DNA of 64,000 bases, from positions 12,170,501 to 12,234,500 of the forward strand of contig JALMGJ010000006.1 of assembly GCA_023362775.1 (NCBI GenBank), in the 5' to 3' direction. Source of the stretch: Charina bottae (Eukaryota; Chordata; Lepidosauria; Squamata; Charinaidae). The position numbers were made by a program, and so were the translations under genes. The notes beneath the pieces are model-generated. The model saw only the letters and a program-made list of their open reading frames with translations. It was not told where the DNA came from and made no database searches. This document shows, one piece after another, positions 26,165-31,819 of this stretch; position 1 is the stretch's first letter; every line of letters starts with the position of its first letter.

Positions 26165-29100
26165 CATATTTCATTTCATTTCATTTCATTTCATTTCATT
26201 TGTGCCTTCGAGTCAGTTTTTGACTCCTGGTTACTGCCTGGAGTAGTCCCTGCAGTCTTCTTGGCAAGATTAATGGAAGTGGTTTGCCCTGGCCTTCTTC
26301 TTCTTCTTAGAGCTGAGAGAGAGTGACTGGCCCAAGGTCACCCAGCCGGCTTTCATGCCTAAGGCGGGACTAGAACTCTCAGGCTCCTGGTTTGCCATTG
26401 GCTACTTCCTAGGGCTGAGAGACAGGGACTGACCCAAGGTCACCCATCTGGCTTCGTGCCTAAGGTGGGACTAGAACTCACAGTCTCCCGATTTCTAGCC
26501 TGATGCCTTGACCAGGCTCTTGATGCAAGTAGCTCCCATCTAAAAGGAGAAAAGTATACAAGAAAGCAGGCCAGTAGTTTTATATTACAAATAACAAAAG
26601 AGTTTAGTTACTGAAAATGACTTTTCTTGTCTTTATGTCATACCCCATGTAGCTGGAATCCCATCACCTATATATTTTGGAGCTATGATTGACACCACAT
26701 GTTTGAAATGGGGCAGAAAGGCATGTGGTGGGAAAGGGGCATGTCGGATGTATGATTCTGACACATACAGGTATGGCTACTGGACTGTTGCTGCTGTTGT
26801 TTCATATAATCCAACTGCACTTTTGCGTCTCACCTTTCCCTCCCTTCTTTGAATCTGCTCCAGTTTGATTGAATCCTTCTGTCAAGCCCCTCCACAGAGG
26901 TTGACAATCTAGAAAGCAAGATTCTTGCAGATTCAGAGTAGGCGTGTTGCAGTGAGCAAGGGATGACATTACAGAATCTTGGAAACAGCCCATGTGTACT
27001 TTAGCTCTCATTTATTAGTAAGGACATTAAGGCAAGGGTTCCCTACTCACTTTGATCTTCCTTCTGAAGGAGTCTTAGTTTAATGGGATGCTAATTGCTC
27101 ATTTAATGTAACAAAAATGTTCATTTCTTCTTGTTCTGCAATATTTTGGAAACATCCATTTTCATTCCCAGATTCAGAGAATTCCATCCAATTCTTAGAG
27201 TGTGGTATCCAGAACAAGGCAGTTACTCAAGGTCTGGTAGAACCTATGTAGTATATAGAAGAATGATTGCTTCCTGAAACTAAATTTCAGTCTTGCCAGC
27301 CTAGAGTTGCACTTGCCTTTTTTGCAGTCACATCACACTGTGTATTCTTATTTAGTTTGCAGTCAACTACTATTCCAAGATCTGTGGCTTGAATCATGTC
27401 AACTGGATTTCTATTTTCTTAGTGGAAACGTTTCACTCCTTATCCAAGGAGCTTCTTCAGTCTGAGTAAAGTTAGTAAGGGAATCCTTAAATATGTTTCT
27501 AGGCTGGCTGTGTGACCTTGCACCTGGGGCTAGGTCATGGTTATTTTTGAGATGTTTGTTTCTAAGTCCCTTTATCATCTAAAGGAGGATCGTTAAGATT
27601 ACCCTGCTGCTGTTGAGCTTGTGAAATGGTCTTAATCTTCCTAGGCACAGAAGACAAAGCAGGAAGGAAGATAGGGGAAAGGTTATGCCTGAGGCCCCCA
27701 CCTCTATTCAAGGAAGGATTTTCCAAGTTGGCATGAATGGATTCCTTGACCCCTCTCTCAAACCACCTATCTTCTCTGTCTAAAATGTGAACATTAATGT
27801 CCTCAAATGAGTGTCCTTTTTCCTTTAGATGAAGATAAACTGCTGACTCTGGTCCTGTGGTGTTACTTCTCCTGTGTTGGGCCATCCTCCTGTACAAAGG
27901 TTGTTTGGTTTCTCCAATGTAGAGTTCAGAGCACTCCTCACTGCACTGGATTGCATACACTACATTGCTTTCCTTGTGTTTTGGAGTTTGATCTTTGGGG
28001 TGTACAAGCCTCTGTCTCAGTGTGTTGGTGGGTTTGAAATATACAGGTATGTGGTGTTTGCCAAATATCCGTTTGATCTTTTCAGACACGCCAGCCATGT
28101 AAGGAATGACCAGGTTCTTCCGTTTACTCTGAGTCTCAGCCCTATCTGTCGCTGTTTTAGGTCTGGTAGACTTAGATTTGGTGAAGGCCCAATTTGGATA
28201 TCCACAGGCCTGCAGAGCTGTTCTCAGATGCTGCTTTTCATTCTTTTTGGAATCCATGGAGGTGGGGATGGTTTCTGCTCTGTGTGACAACCATCCCCAC
28301 CTCCATGGATTCCAAAAAGAATGAAAAGCAGCATCTGAGAACAGCTCTGCAGGCCTGTGGATATCCAAATTGGGCCTTCACCAAATCTAAGTCTACCAGA
28401 CCTAAAACAGCGACAGATAGGGCTGAGACTCAGAGTAAACGGAAGAACCTGGTCATTCCTTACATGGCTGGCGTGTCTGAAAAGATCAAACGGATATTTG
28501 GCAAACACCACATACCTGTATATTTCAAACCCACCAACACACTGAGACAGAGGCTTGTACACCCCAAAGATCAAACTCCAAAACACAAGGAAAGCAATGT
28601 AGTGTATGCAATCCAGTGCAGTGAGGAGTGCTCTGAACTCTACATTGGAGAAACCAAACAACCTTTGTACAGGAGGATGGCCCAACACAGGAGAAGTAAC
28701 ACCACAGGACCAGAGTCAGCAGTTTATCTTCATCTAAAGGAAAAAGGACACTCATTTGAGGACATTAATGTTCACATTTTAGACAGAGAAGATAGGTGGT
28801 TTGAGAGAGGGGTCAAGGAATCCATTCATGCCAACTTGGAAAATCCTTCCTTGAATAGAGGTGGGGGCCTCAGGCATAACCTTTCCCCTATCTTCCTTCC
28901 TGCTTTGTCTTCTGTGCCTAGGAAGATTAAGACCATTTCACAAGCTCAACAGCAGCAGGGTAATCTTAACGATCCTCCTTTAGATGATAAAGGGACTTAG
29001 AAACAAACATCTCAAAAATAACCATGACCTAGCCCCAGGTGCAAGGTCACACAGCCAGCCTAGAAACATATTTAAGGATTCCCTTACTAACTTTACTCAG

Positions 29101-30624
29101 ACTGAAGAAGCTCCTTGGATAAGGAGTGAAACGTTTCCACTAAGAAAATAGAAATCCAGTTGACATGATTCAAGCCACAGACTGTTCCACCTGGATGACT
29201 GAGAACCTTCATAGACTATTCCAAGATCTTTCCCCAAATACTATTACCAAGAAGATATTCCTATTGTATTTGATTTCTTTTTCCTATGTAAAGCATTCTG
29301 AATGAGTCTCTACTAAATTTCATTCTGTAGTTTTCAGCCCATCTCTCTAACCTATGAAGATAGTTTTGAATTTTATTTCTGTCTTCTTGGGTAGCTATTC
29401 CATGTAGTTTTATATGATCTGAATACTGGGTAAGTATATTATCTCTACCTTCTAATCCAAGTCATTAATAAATATCTTGAGTAGTTTAGGGCCTAGGATG
29501 GAACTTTGTGGTACCTTATTCCACTTGATGAGGAATCATGAATGAGTGGTACTACATATTGAAAAAACAGAAACATCATAAAGATGTCACTAAAACTGAC
29601 GTTCCTTAAATGCAGTGGAACCTGTGGTTGTAAAGCAGAGCTACTGGACATGGTGACTTGAGATTGCTTTGTATTAATGCAGTTCAAATTGTGTTCCTAG
29701 ACTGTGGAGTCCTTGGTGTTCTCTGGGCTTGGTTGTTTTCTTGCAGACGTTTCGTTACCCGACTAGGTAACATCTTCAGTGCTAGAAGGGAGTGGGGTTT
29801 GCTCTTTGTTTATATACAGTAGCTTGCCTTGTCAGTGTTGGTGGGGTGTGGTTTTCTCCTTGGTAGTTCCTTGCTGTCATTTACTACTTGATTGTCTGTC
29901 TGAGTTGGTAGTTCCTTGAAGCTTGGTATTCAGACACGTCAGCCATTGATAGGCACATAGAGATTAACAACATTAATACACCATTCAAAAGAGACAATAA
30001 AAAACCTAAAAAGGAAACAAAAAGACCAGAACACCTCCTCACCAGCAATCAACACCCAGATAAGCAGGGATTAACACCATTATTAACATCAGACAAACAA
30101 TCAAACAGTAAAAATACGCAATCAAGGAACTACCAACTCAAACAATCAAGCAGTAAATGATAGCCTAATCAAGGAACTACCAAGGAGAAAACAACATCCC
30201 CACCAACATTGAGAAGGCAAGCTACTGTATATAAACAAGCAGCAAACCCCACACTCACTCACACTTGATGATGTTACCTGGTCGGGTAAGGAAACGTCTG
30301 CAAGCAAACAACCGAGCTCAGAGAGCACCAAGGACTCCCCAGTTCAACCCTGAGCTACAGATATTCTCTTCTATTGGTGTTCCTAGACTGTTGTACCTGG
30401 GCTTGCCATCAGTTCTCCGTGCAGTGTCCTACATCCCTTGCGTGTTTATACTCCTCATATTAAGGAAGAACCAGACAAGGGAGAATCTAGAATTGGAAGC
30501 CAAAGAAGAGGAAAGTGAAGAAATTGAGCAGAAGGATATAGCTGCATTTCGGAAATGTAAAGAGCCACAGCAAGAGACAGTAGAAACAACAGCTTCTGAA
30601 AATGTGGACTTCAGAAAAGACTGA
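4494..30624 (+). CDS. SLCO1A2: SLCO1 family organic anion transporter, SLCO1A2-like (14 coding exons, complete)
   Basis: Sodium-independent organic anion transporter of the OATP1 family, a 12-pass plasma-membrane carrier for bile salts, steroid conjugates, thyroid hormone and drugs. Fourteen exons join in phase: 4494-4544, 12000-12141, 12329-12461, 14579-14688, 15218-15364, 17241-17339, 18630-18863, 20082-20246, 20371-20566, 21122-21287, 24050-24234, 24635-24699, 26653-26770, 30387-30624, giving about 682 residues (family about 670-720). Landmarks: short N-terminus ending [24 protein letters not shown] signature [13 protein letters not shown] (about residues 236-248), [11 protein letters not shown], a cysteine-rich Kazal-like extracellular loop between TM9 and TM10 (exons 10-11), and [14 protein letters not shown]. 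The ATG at 4494 was chosen because it gives a 17-residue N-terminus like that of SLCO1A2 and the frame upstream lacks another ATG before a stop. Orthology to 1A2 is from remembered sequence; a squamate-specific paralogue is possible. Confidence 0.88.
4764..5072. mobile_element. hAT-type MITE with 8-bp target duplication
   Basis: Starts cagcttttctcaacctttt and ends ctggttgagaaacactg. It is flanked by a perfect 8-bp duplication ggctaggg (4756-4763 and 5073-5080), as expected for hAT transposition. A related copy lies at 32998-33279. Confidence 0.88.
5082..5500. other. Gene 1 intron 1 sequence, no recognised feature
   Basis: Nothing recognisable; intronic. Confidence 0.4.
5503..5559. mobile_element. 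hAT MITE fragment (3' half)
   Basis: The block attctgggagttgaagtctg followed by aaggttgagaaacgctg matches the right half of the elements at 11346-11479 and 36270-36393. The left half is missing. Confidence 0.7.
5928..6600 (-). repeat. Non-LTR retrotransposon (RTE-like) 3' end fragment
   Basis: On the minus strand two overlapping frames encode the C-terminal part of a LINE polyprotein: [20 protein letters not shown], then [17 protein letters not shown], and a 'W..R' tail. This RWxGHVxRM arrangement is typical of RTE and related reverse transcriptases. Frameshifts show it is dead. The element differs from the Bov-B fragment at 7300. Confidence 0.65.
6648..6702. repeat. (TATG)n microsatellite
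   Basis: About thirteen uninterrupted TATG/ATGT repeats. Confidence 0.95.
7300..7532 (-). repeat. Bov-B LINE reverse-transcriptase C-terminal fragment
   Basis: The minus strand reads [26 protein letters not shown] and [10 protein letters not shown], the C-terminal signature of Bov-B/RTE elements, and begins near the conserved gagtcggacacgac end (here diverged). Truncated, not functional. Confidence 0.8.
7936..8197. mobile_element. hAT-type MITE with internal hairpins, 8-bp target duplication
   Basis: Flanked by a perfect 8-bp duplication ctgtaggt (7928-7935, 8198-8205). Termini are cagga-ctttccaaag and ctttggaaagctctg-like (gtttggaaagctctg), the same end type as the elements at 31160 and 52690. 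The interior is built from repeated 'tggtgtgtcgccgcgggaaaa' blocks in both orientations. Confidence 0.85.
8590..10220 (+). mobile_element. L2-type LINE, reverse transcriptase region, degenerate copy 1
   Basis: Plus-strand frames encode an L2/CR1-type reverse transcriptase from the fingers ([19 protein letters not shown]) through LDLSAAFDT and the catalytic YADDTQLY at about 9140-9165 to the C-terminal [10 protein letters not shown] / [13 protein letters not shown] block. It is broken by a stop near 9028 and another near 9498. It ends with the tail cccgcccagagtcccttgta and an (AAATA)n run. 5' truncated; lies in gene 1 intron 1 in the same orientation as the gene. Confidence 0.88.
10227..10636. 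mobile_element. Palindromic MITE (copy 2)
   Basis: Begins caggtagtccttgcttaatg and ends taagtgaggactacctg. Same family as 3840-4217; the left TA flank is altered (CA). Confidence 0.7.
11346..11479. mobile_element. hAT-type foldback MITE
   Basis: A nearly perfect palindrome: cagtgtttctcaagcttgg at the left and ccaaggttgagaaacactg at the right, with ctggctggggaattctgg at the centre. Flanks gcctactg and acctactg form an 8-bp duplication with one mismatch. Confidence 0.85.
12000..12141 (+). CDS. SLCO1A2: Gene 1 coding exon 2
   Basis: Acceptor ttccttctag, donor gtaggc. Encodes [29 protein letters not shown] and [10 protein letters not shown]1 and the conserved OATP N-terminal segment. Confidence 0.95.
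12329..12461 (+). CDS. SLCO1A2: Gene 1 coding exon 3
   Basis: Acceptor tttctacag, donor gtaagt. Encodes [20 protein letters not shown] and a second membrane segment ending in PHFLMG (TM2-TM3). Confidence 0.95.
12546..12885 (+). repeat. tRNA-derived SINE with Bov-B-like 3' end (Sauria-type)
   Basis: The 5' part carries pol III box A (gtggctcagcaggtaag) and box B (aggttcgaatcc). The 3' part contains gagtcggacacgactgc, as in Bov-B LINEs, and ends in (TTTACC)n. This suggests mobilisation by Bov-B. Another full copy is at 63647-63985. Confidence 0.85.
13000..14570. other. Gene 1 intron 3, no recognised feature
   Basis: No coding or clear repeat signal seen apart from AT-rich sequence. Confidence 0.35.
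14579..14688 (+). CDS. SLCO1A2: Gene 1 coding exon 4
   Basis: Acceptor actctgcag, donor gtaagg. Encodes the start of the second extracellular loop, with Asn-X-Ser/Thr sites (NAS, NQS). This is the most variable region of the family, so conservation support is weaker, but phases fit. Confidence 0.85.
14737..14814. repeat. Foldback of L2-type 3' tail
   Basis: The arms cacatttatatcaccaccca and the inverted tgggcagtgatataaatgtg enclose a short ctccccc...gggag centre. The sequence is that of L2-type LINE 3' ends joined tail to tail. Confidence 0.7.
15218..15364 (+). CDS. SLCO1A2: Gene 1 coding exon 5
   Basis: Acceptor tctttttag, donor gtaaac. Encodes [19 protein letters not shown] and [20 protein letters not shown], the strongly conserved TM4 region of OATPs. 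Confidence 0.95.
15440..15530. repeat. Short foldback repeat
   Basis: Inverted arms cacaactcccagcagc and gctgggagttgtac enclose about 20 bp; resembles the centre of the hAT MITEs at 11346 and 36270. Confidence 0.4.
15553..15602. repeat. (ATAC)n microsatellite
   Basis: About eleven catac/acat repeats with one interruption. Confidence 0.9.
15661..16388. mobile_element. Palindromic MITE, enlarged copy (copy 3)
   Basis: Begins caggtagtcctcaagttatg and ends cgtaactcgaggactacctg, with TA on both sides. At about 728 bp it is nearly twice the length of its relatives; the extra sequence at about 15930-16130 is GC-rich and contains a (GT)n run. Confidence 0.75.
17241..17339 (+). CDS. SLCO1A2: Gene 1 coding exon 6
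   Basis: Acceptor actcctttag, donor gtaaga. Encodes [20 protein letters not shown] and VDIGFIN (TM5). The length, 99 bp, equals that of the gene 2 counterpart. Confidence 0.95.
17376..17819 (+). mobile_element. L1-like retrotransposon 3' end with 16-bp target duplication
   Basis: Flanked by aaaatctgtaaccatt (17360-17375 and 17820-17835). The insert ends cttaataaaattcttataaa with a short poly(A), as for L1 3' ends. No coding region remains. Confidence 0.75.
18630..18863 (+). CDS. SLCO1A2: Gene 1 coding exon 7
   Basis: Acceptor ttctcaccag, donor gtgagg. Encodes the OATP superfamily signature [15 protein letters not shown]6 ([16 protein letters not shown]) and the large intracellular loop rich in Lys/Glu/Asn. 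Confidence 0.95.
18864..20081. other. Gene 1 intron 7, no recognised feature
   Basis: No gene and no repeat family recognised. Confidence 0.35.
20082..20246 (+). CDS. SLCO1A2: Gene 1 coding exon 8
   Basis: Acceptor ggtttccag, donor gtaacc. Encodes [20 protein letters not shown] and [20 protein letters not shown] (TM7-TM8 start), close to SLCO1A2. Confidence 0.95.
20371..20566 (+). CDS. SLCO1A2: Gene 1 coding exon 9
   Basis: Acceptor cttattgtag. Encodes [22 protein letters not shown]9 and [13 protein letters not shown]. The donor gtacat after gaagg is weaker than its neighbours, but it is the one that keeps phase with exon 10. Confidence 0.9.
21122..21287 (+). CDS. SLCO1A2: Gene 1 coding exon 10
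   Basis: Acceptor gtttttcag, donor gtaagg. Encodes the first part of the Kazal-like extracellular domain: [18 protein letters not shown] and [14 protein letters not shown]. Confidence 0.95.
21560..21700 (+). repeat. L2-type LINE C-terminal fragment
   Basis: Encodes [20 protein letters not shown], the conserved C-terminal block of L2 reverse transcriptases (compare 9700 and 47930). A degenerate 3' tail follows near 21950-22015. Confidence 0.6.
22020..23030. other. Gene 1 intron 10, mostly unrecognised
   Basis: A short PLE-like fragment (agcccggaagacctacaaca) is at about 22262-22285. The T-rich stretch at 23045-23080 and the sequence ending at 23150 in an A-run may be an L1-like 3' end, but no target duplication was found. 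Confidence 0.35.
23421..23529. mobile_element. Foldback MITE-like hairpin
   Basis: Left arm actagtatccaatgtcaact and right arm tgttaacattggatactag-type inverted sequence pair over about 48 bp with few mismatches and almost no loop. Family not recognised. Confidence 0.65.
23773..23958 (-). mobile_element. Penelope-like element, short terminal (pLTR) copy
   Basis: The sequence matches the terminal regions at 29706-30376. It is flanked by an 11-bp duplication with one mismatch (ttcttgagact at 23762-23772, ttcttgagtct at 23959-23969). It carries a hammerhead-like motif on the minus strand. Confidence 0.75.
23846..23890 (-). ncRNA. Hammerhead ribozyme-like motif in PLE
   Basis: Minus strand: CTGATGA core, stem II gttacc-tagtt-gggtaa, then GAAAC. 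A short stem I (gca/tgc) closes it. The base after GAAAC is A where the sister copy has G, which should weaken stem III. Hammerhead motifs are known in Penelope-like elements. Confidence 0.6.
24050..24234 (+). CDS. SLCO1A2: Gene 1 coding exon 11
   Basis: Acceptor attttggcag, donor gtaaga. Encodes the end of the Kazal-like domain ([13 protein letters not shown]) and TM10 ([28 protein letters not shown]). Confidence 0.95.
24635..24699 (+). CDS. SLCO1A2: Gene 1 coding exon 12
   Basis: A 65-bp exon, the length typical for this position in SLCO1 genes as remembered. Acceptor gttatccag, donor gtaaga. Encodes [20 protein letters not shown]. Confidence 0.93.
25057..25382. mobile_element. hAT (Charlie-like) MITE with CCAAT/GC-box tandem interior
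   Basis: Perfect 8-bp duplication ctttggag (25049-25056, 25383-25390). The termini caggggccctcaacctg and ggttggggacccctg resemble the hAT-Charlie MER1 type. The interior has three units of about 38 bp, each with an inverted CCAAT box (attgg at 25152, 25191, 25227) and GC-box-like ccccgcccc. Confidence 0.85.
26124..26161. repeat. (GT)n microsatellite
   Basis: Nineteen GT repeats, followed at 26167-26200 by (TTTCA)n. Confidence 0.95.
26195..26520 (-). repeat. tRNA-derived SINE, minus strand
   Basis: Reverse orientation of the family at 35270 and 40630: ggtcacccagccggctttc, gcgggactagaactctcagg and a pol III B-box-like tctaga..ctc. Contains a short internal duplication of the B-box unit, an early stage of the array at 40689. 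Confidence 0.75.
26653..26770 (+). CDS. SLCO1A2: Gene 1 coding exon 13
   Basis: Acceptor ccccatgtag, donor gtatgg. Encodes [20 protein letters not shown] and [16 protein letters not shown], the conserved TM11-TM12 loop. Confidence 0.95.
27040..27368 (-). repeat. Old CR1-like LINE fragment, left part (interrupted by PLE)
   Basis: The minus-strand wording of this block and of 29230-29530 resembles CR1/L3-type 5' sequence (aataaatatcttgagtag, cctaggatggaactttgtgg in the right part). The two halves are separated by the PLE insertion at 27384-29214. Family assignment is tentative. Confidence 0.4.
27427..27461 (-). ncRNA. Hammerhead-like motif, left PLE arm
   Basis: Mirror image of the motif at 29101-29135: CTGAAGA core, stem II ctcctt-ggat-aaggag, GAAAC. 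Confidence 0.5.
27562..28288 (-). pseudogene. PLE GIY-YIG endonuclease domain, minus-strand arm
   Basis: About 240 residues of a Penelope/Neptune-type polyprotein C-terminus. The GIY-YIG nuclease motif is visible as [20 protein letters not shown] with [12 protein letters not shown] after it. The family uses it to nick target DNA for reverse transcription. The reverse transcriptase domain is missing, so the frame is a remnant. The N-terminal part of the open frame crosses the centre of the inverted repeat and is not element sequence. Confidence 0.75.
28276..29000 (+). pseudogene. PLE GIY-YIG endonuclease domain, plus-strand arm
   Basis: Mirror copy of the domain at 27562-28288, identical in translation apart from the residues at the centre of the palindrome. 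Ends at a stop at 29000. No reverse transcriptase domain. Confidence 0.75.
29101..29135 (+). ncRNA. Hammerhead-like motif, right PLE arm
   Basis: Plus strand: CTGAAGA, stem II of six pairs ctcctt/aaggag with loop ggat, then GAAAC and GTT. Stem I is weak here (two pairs seen), so activity is uncertain. Confidence 0.5.
29230..29530 (-). repeat. Old CR1-like LINE fragment, right part
   Basis: Continuation of 27040-27368 beyond the PLE insertion. Contains the stretch aataaatatcttgagtagtt and ggatggaactttgtggtacc, as in CR1/L3-type repeats of other amniotes. Confidence 0.4.
29741..29785 (-). ncRNA. Hammerhead ribozyme motif in PLE terminal region
   Basis: Minus strand: CTGAAGA, stem II gttacc-tagtc-gggtaac, GAAAC, GTC. 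Stem I pairs gca with tgc on either side. All core positions of the hammerhead consensus are kept (position 7 is variable in the consensus). Confidence 0.65.
30261..30304 (+). ncRNA. Hammerhead ribozyme-like motif, damaged core
   Basis: Plus strand: TTGATGA where CTGATGA is expected, stem II gttacc-tggtc-gggtaa, GAAAC, GTC. The C-to-T change at the first core base should abolish activity. Confidence 0.55.
30360..30386 (+). promoter_or_regulatory. Splice acceptor of exon 14 with transposon-derived pyrimidine tract
   Basis: The AG at 30385-30386 is preceded by tattctcttctattggtgtt. The part up to about 30376 is the end of the PLE, as shown by the near-identical cagatatctcttctattgg (minus strand) in the copy at 23773. 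Only the last ten intron bases are original. Confidence 0.7.
30387..30624 (+). CDS. SLCO1A2: Gene 1 coding exon 14 (last) and stop
   Basis: Encodes [20 protein letters not shown] and LLILRK (TM12), then a hydrophilic cytoplasmic tail rich in Glu and Lys, stop TGA at 30622. Downstream to about 31020 there is no canonical AATAAA; only AATATA-like variants were seen. Confidence 0.92.
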
Positions 30625-31150
30625 TGAGAAAAACCTGTATCCCAAAGAAATTTGTTGTAGGCTGTCATAATGTATTTGTGTCCCCTATAACAATATTTGA
30701 ATATACAAGTTTTATACACCAGACAATAGTGGGCAACTAAAATTGATACATTTCTACTCTTAAGGTTGTAAGAAATACATAACTTCTAATATAATGTTCT
30801 GACCTGTTGGTATTCTGTGTGTATGTGTGCATTTTAATTATTATTATTTCTCTTGTTATTTCAACATTTCTTCAAAAGAATGGAAGGATATATGATGAGG
30901 CCTGATTGATTTTTCTACTGTTTTAACATAGGACATTAATGCTGTAGCTTAATTGTACAATCAGTCTCAAAATCCCATATATTGTATTACCAAGTCATCT
31001 GCCAGACAGTTCCTGAAATTCACTTTTAGAGATCAGTCAGCATAGAATAATGGCTTGGATTTGGAAAGGTCCTTGTAATTTAAATGACATAAAGTCCAGA
31101 TTTCTAAAATTTGTCTACTATTGCTGAATTCCTCCAAACCATTAGTTAAT
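30625..31150 (+). other. Probable 3' UTR and downstream of gene 1
   Basis: AT-rich; no canonical poly(A) signal noticed, so the transcript end cannot be placed. Confidence 0.4.
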
Positions 31151-31159
31151 CCACTATTG

Positions 31160-31812
31160 CAGAGCTTTCCAAACTGTGTGTTGGGACACGTTAGTGTGTT
31201 GGCTGCAGTGTCTGGGTGTGTCGCGGCTGCTGCTGCCTCCGAGCCCTGCCAGGATTCCGCGCAGGTCCTAGTGCCTGCCTTGTGCCTTGCTGCCTCCGAG
31301 CCCTGCCAGGAGTCCACGCAGGTCCTAGTGCCTGCCTTGTACCCTGCTGCCTCCAAACCTGCTGTGATTCCGTGCAGGTCCTAGTGCCTGCCTTGTGCCC
31401 TGCTGCCTCCAAACCTGCTGTGATTCCGTGCAGGTCCTAGTGCCTGCCTTGTGCCTTGCTGCCTCCAAGCCCTGCCAGGATTCCACGCAGGTCCTAGTGC
31501 CTGCCTTGTACCCTGCTGCCTCCAAACCTGCTGTGATTCCGCGCAGGTCCTAGTGCCTGCCTTGTGCCTTGCTGCCTCCAAACCTGCTGTGATTCCCCGC
31601 AGGTCCTAGTGCCTGCCTTGTGCCTTGCTGCCTCCAAACCTGCTGTGATTCCGTGCAGGTCCTAGTGCCTGCCTTGTGCCTTGCTGCCTCCAAACCTGCT
31701 GTGATTCCACGCAGGTCCTAGTGCCTGCCTTGTGCCCTGCTGTAAGACTGTGTCGCGAAATGATGCATGTCTAAACAGTGTGTCACCAACATGAAAAGTT
31801 TGGAAAGCTCTG
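31160..31812. mobile_element. hAT-type MITE carrying a 56-bp minisatellite
   Basis: Perfect 8-bp duplication cactattg (31152-31159, 31813-31820). Termini cagagctttccaaactgtg and gtttggaaagctctg. The interior holds nine copies of a 56/57-bp unit marked by gtcctagtgcctgcctt (first at 31265, last at 31715). Same family as 52690-53203. Confidence 0.9.
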
Positions 31813-31819
31813 CACTATT

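Larger units (their letters stand above)
27384..29214. mobile_element. Penelope-like element inserted as a large inverted repeat
   Basis: Two arms, 27381-28273 and 28289-29181, are reverse complements over about 893 bp around a 15-bp spacer; the symmetry is exact in length, with no indels. Each arm encodes the same PLE C-terminal protein with a GIY-YIG endonuclease domain. A 15-bp duplication actattccaagatct flanks the whole (27369-27383 and 29215-29229), so it entered as one event. It lies in gene 1 intron 13. Confidence 0.85.
29706..30376. mobile_element. Penelope-like element with inverted terminal regions, inserted at the exon 14 acceptor
   Basis: Terminal regions 29701-29926 and about 30130-30344 are inverted copies of each other; the middle (29935-30120) reads as PLE 3' coding/UTR sequence ([18 protein letters not shown] on the plus strand). 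A 15-bp direct repeat gtgttcctagactgt lies at 29691-29705 and 30377-30391. The right copy includes the intron/exon junction of gene 1 exon 14; the last five bases of the left copy may belong to the element. Confidence 0.8.

Noticed and set aside
31216..31581. Repeated cysteine/alanine-rich open frames
   Set aside because: Translation of the 56-bp minisatellite inside a hAT MITE.
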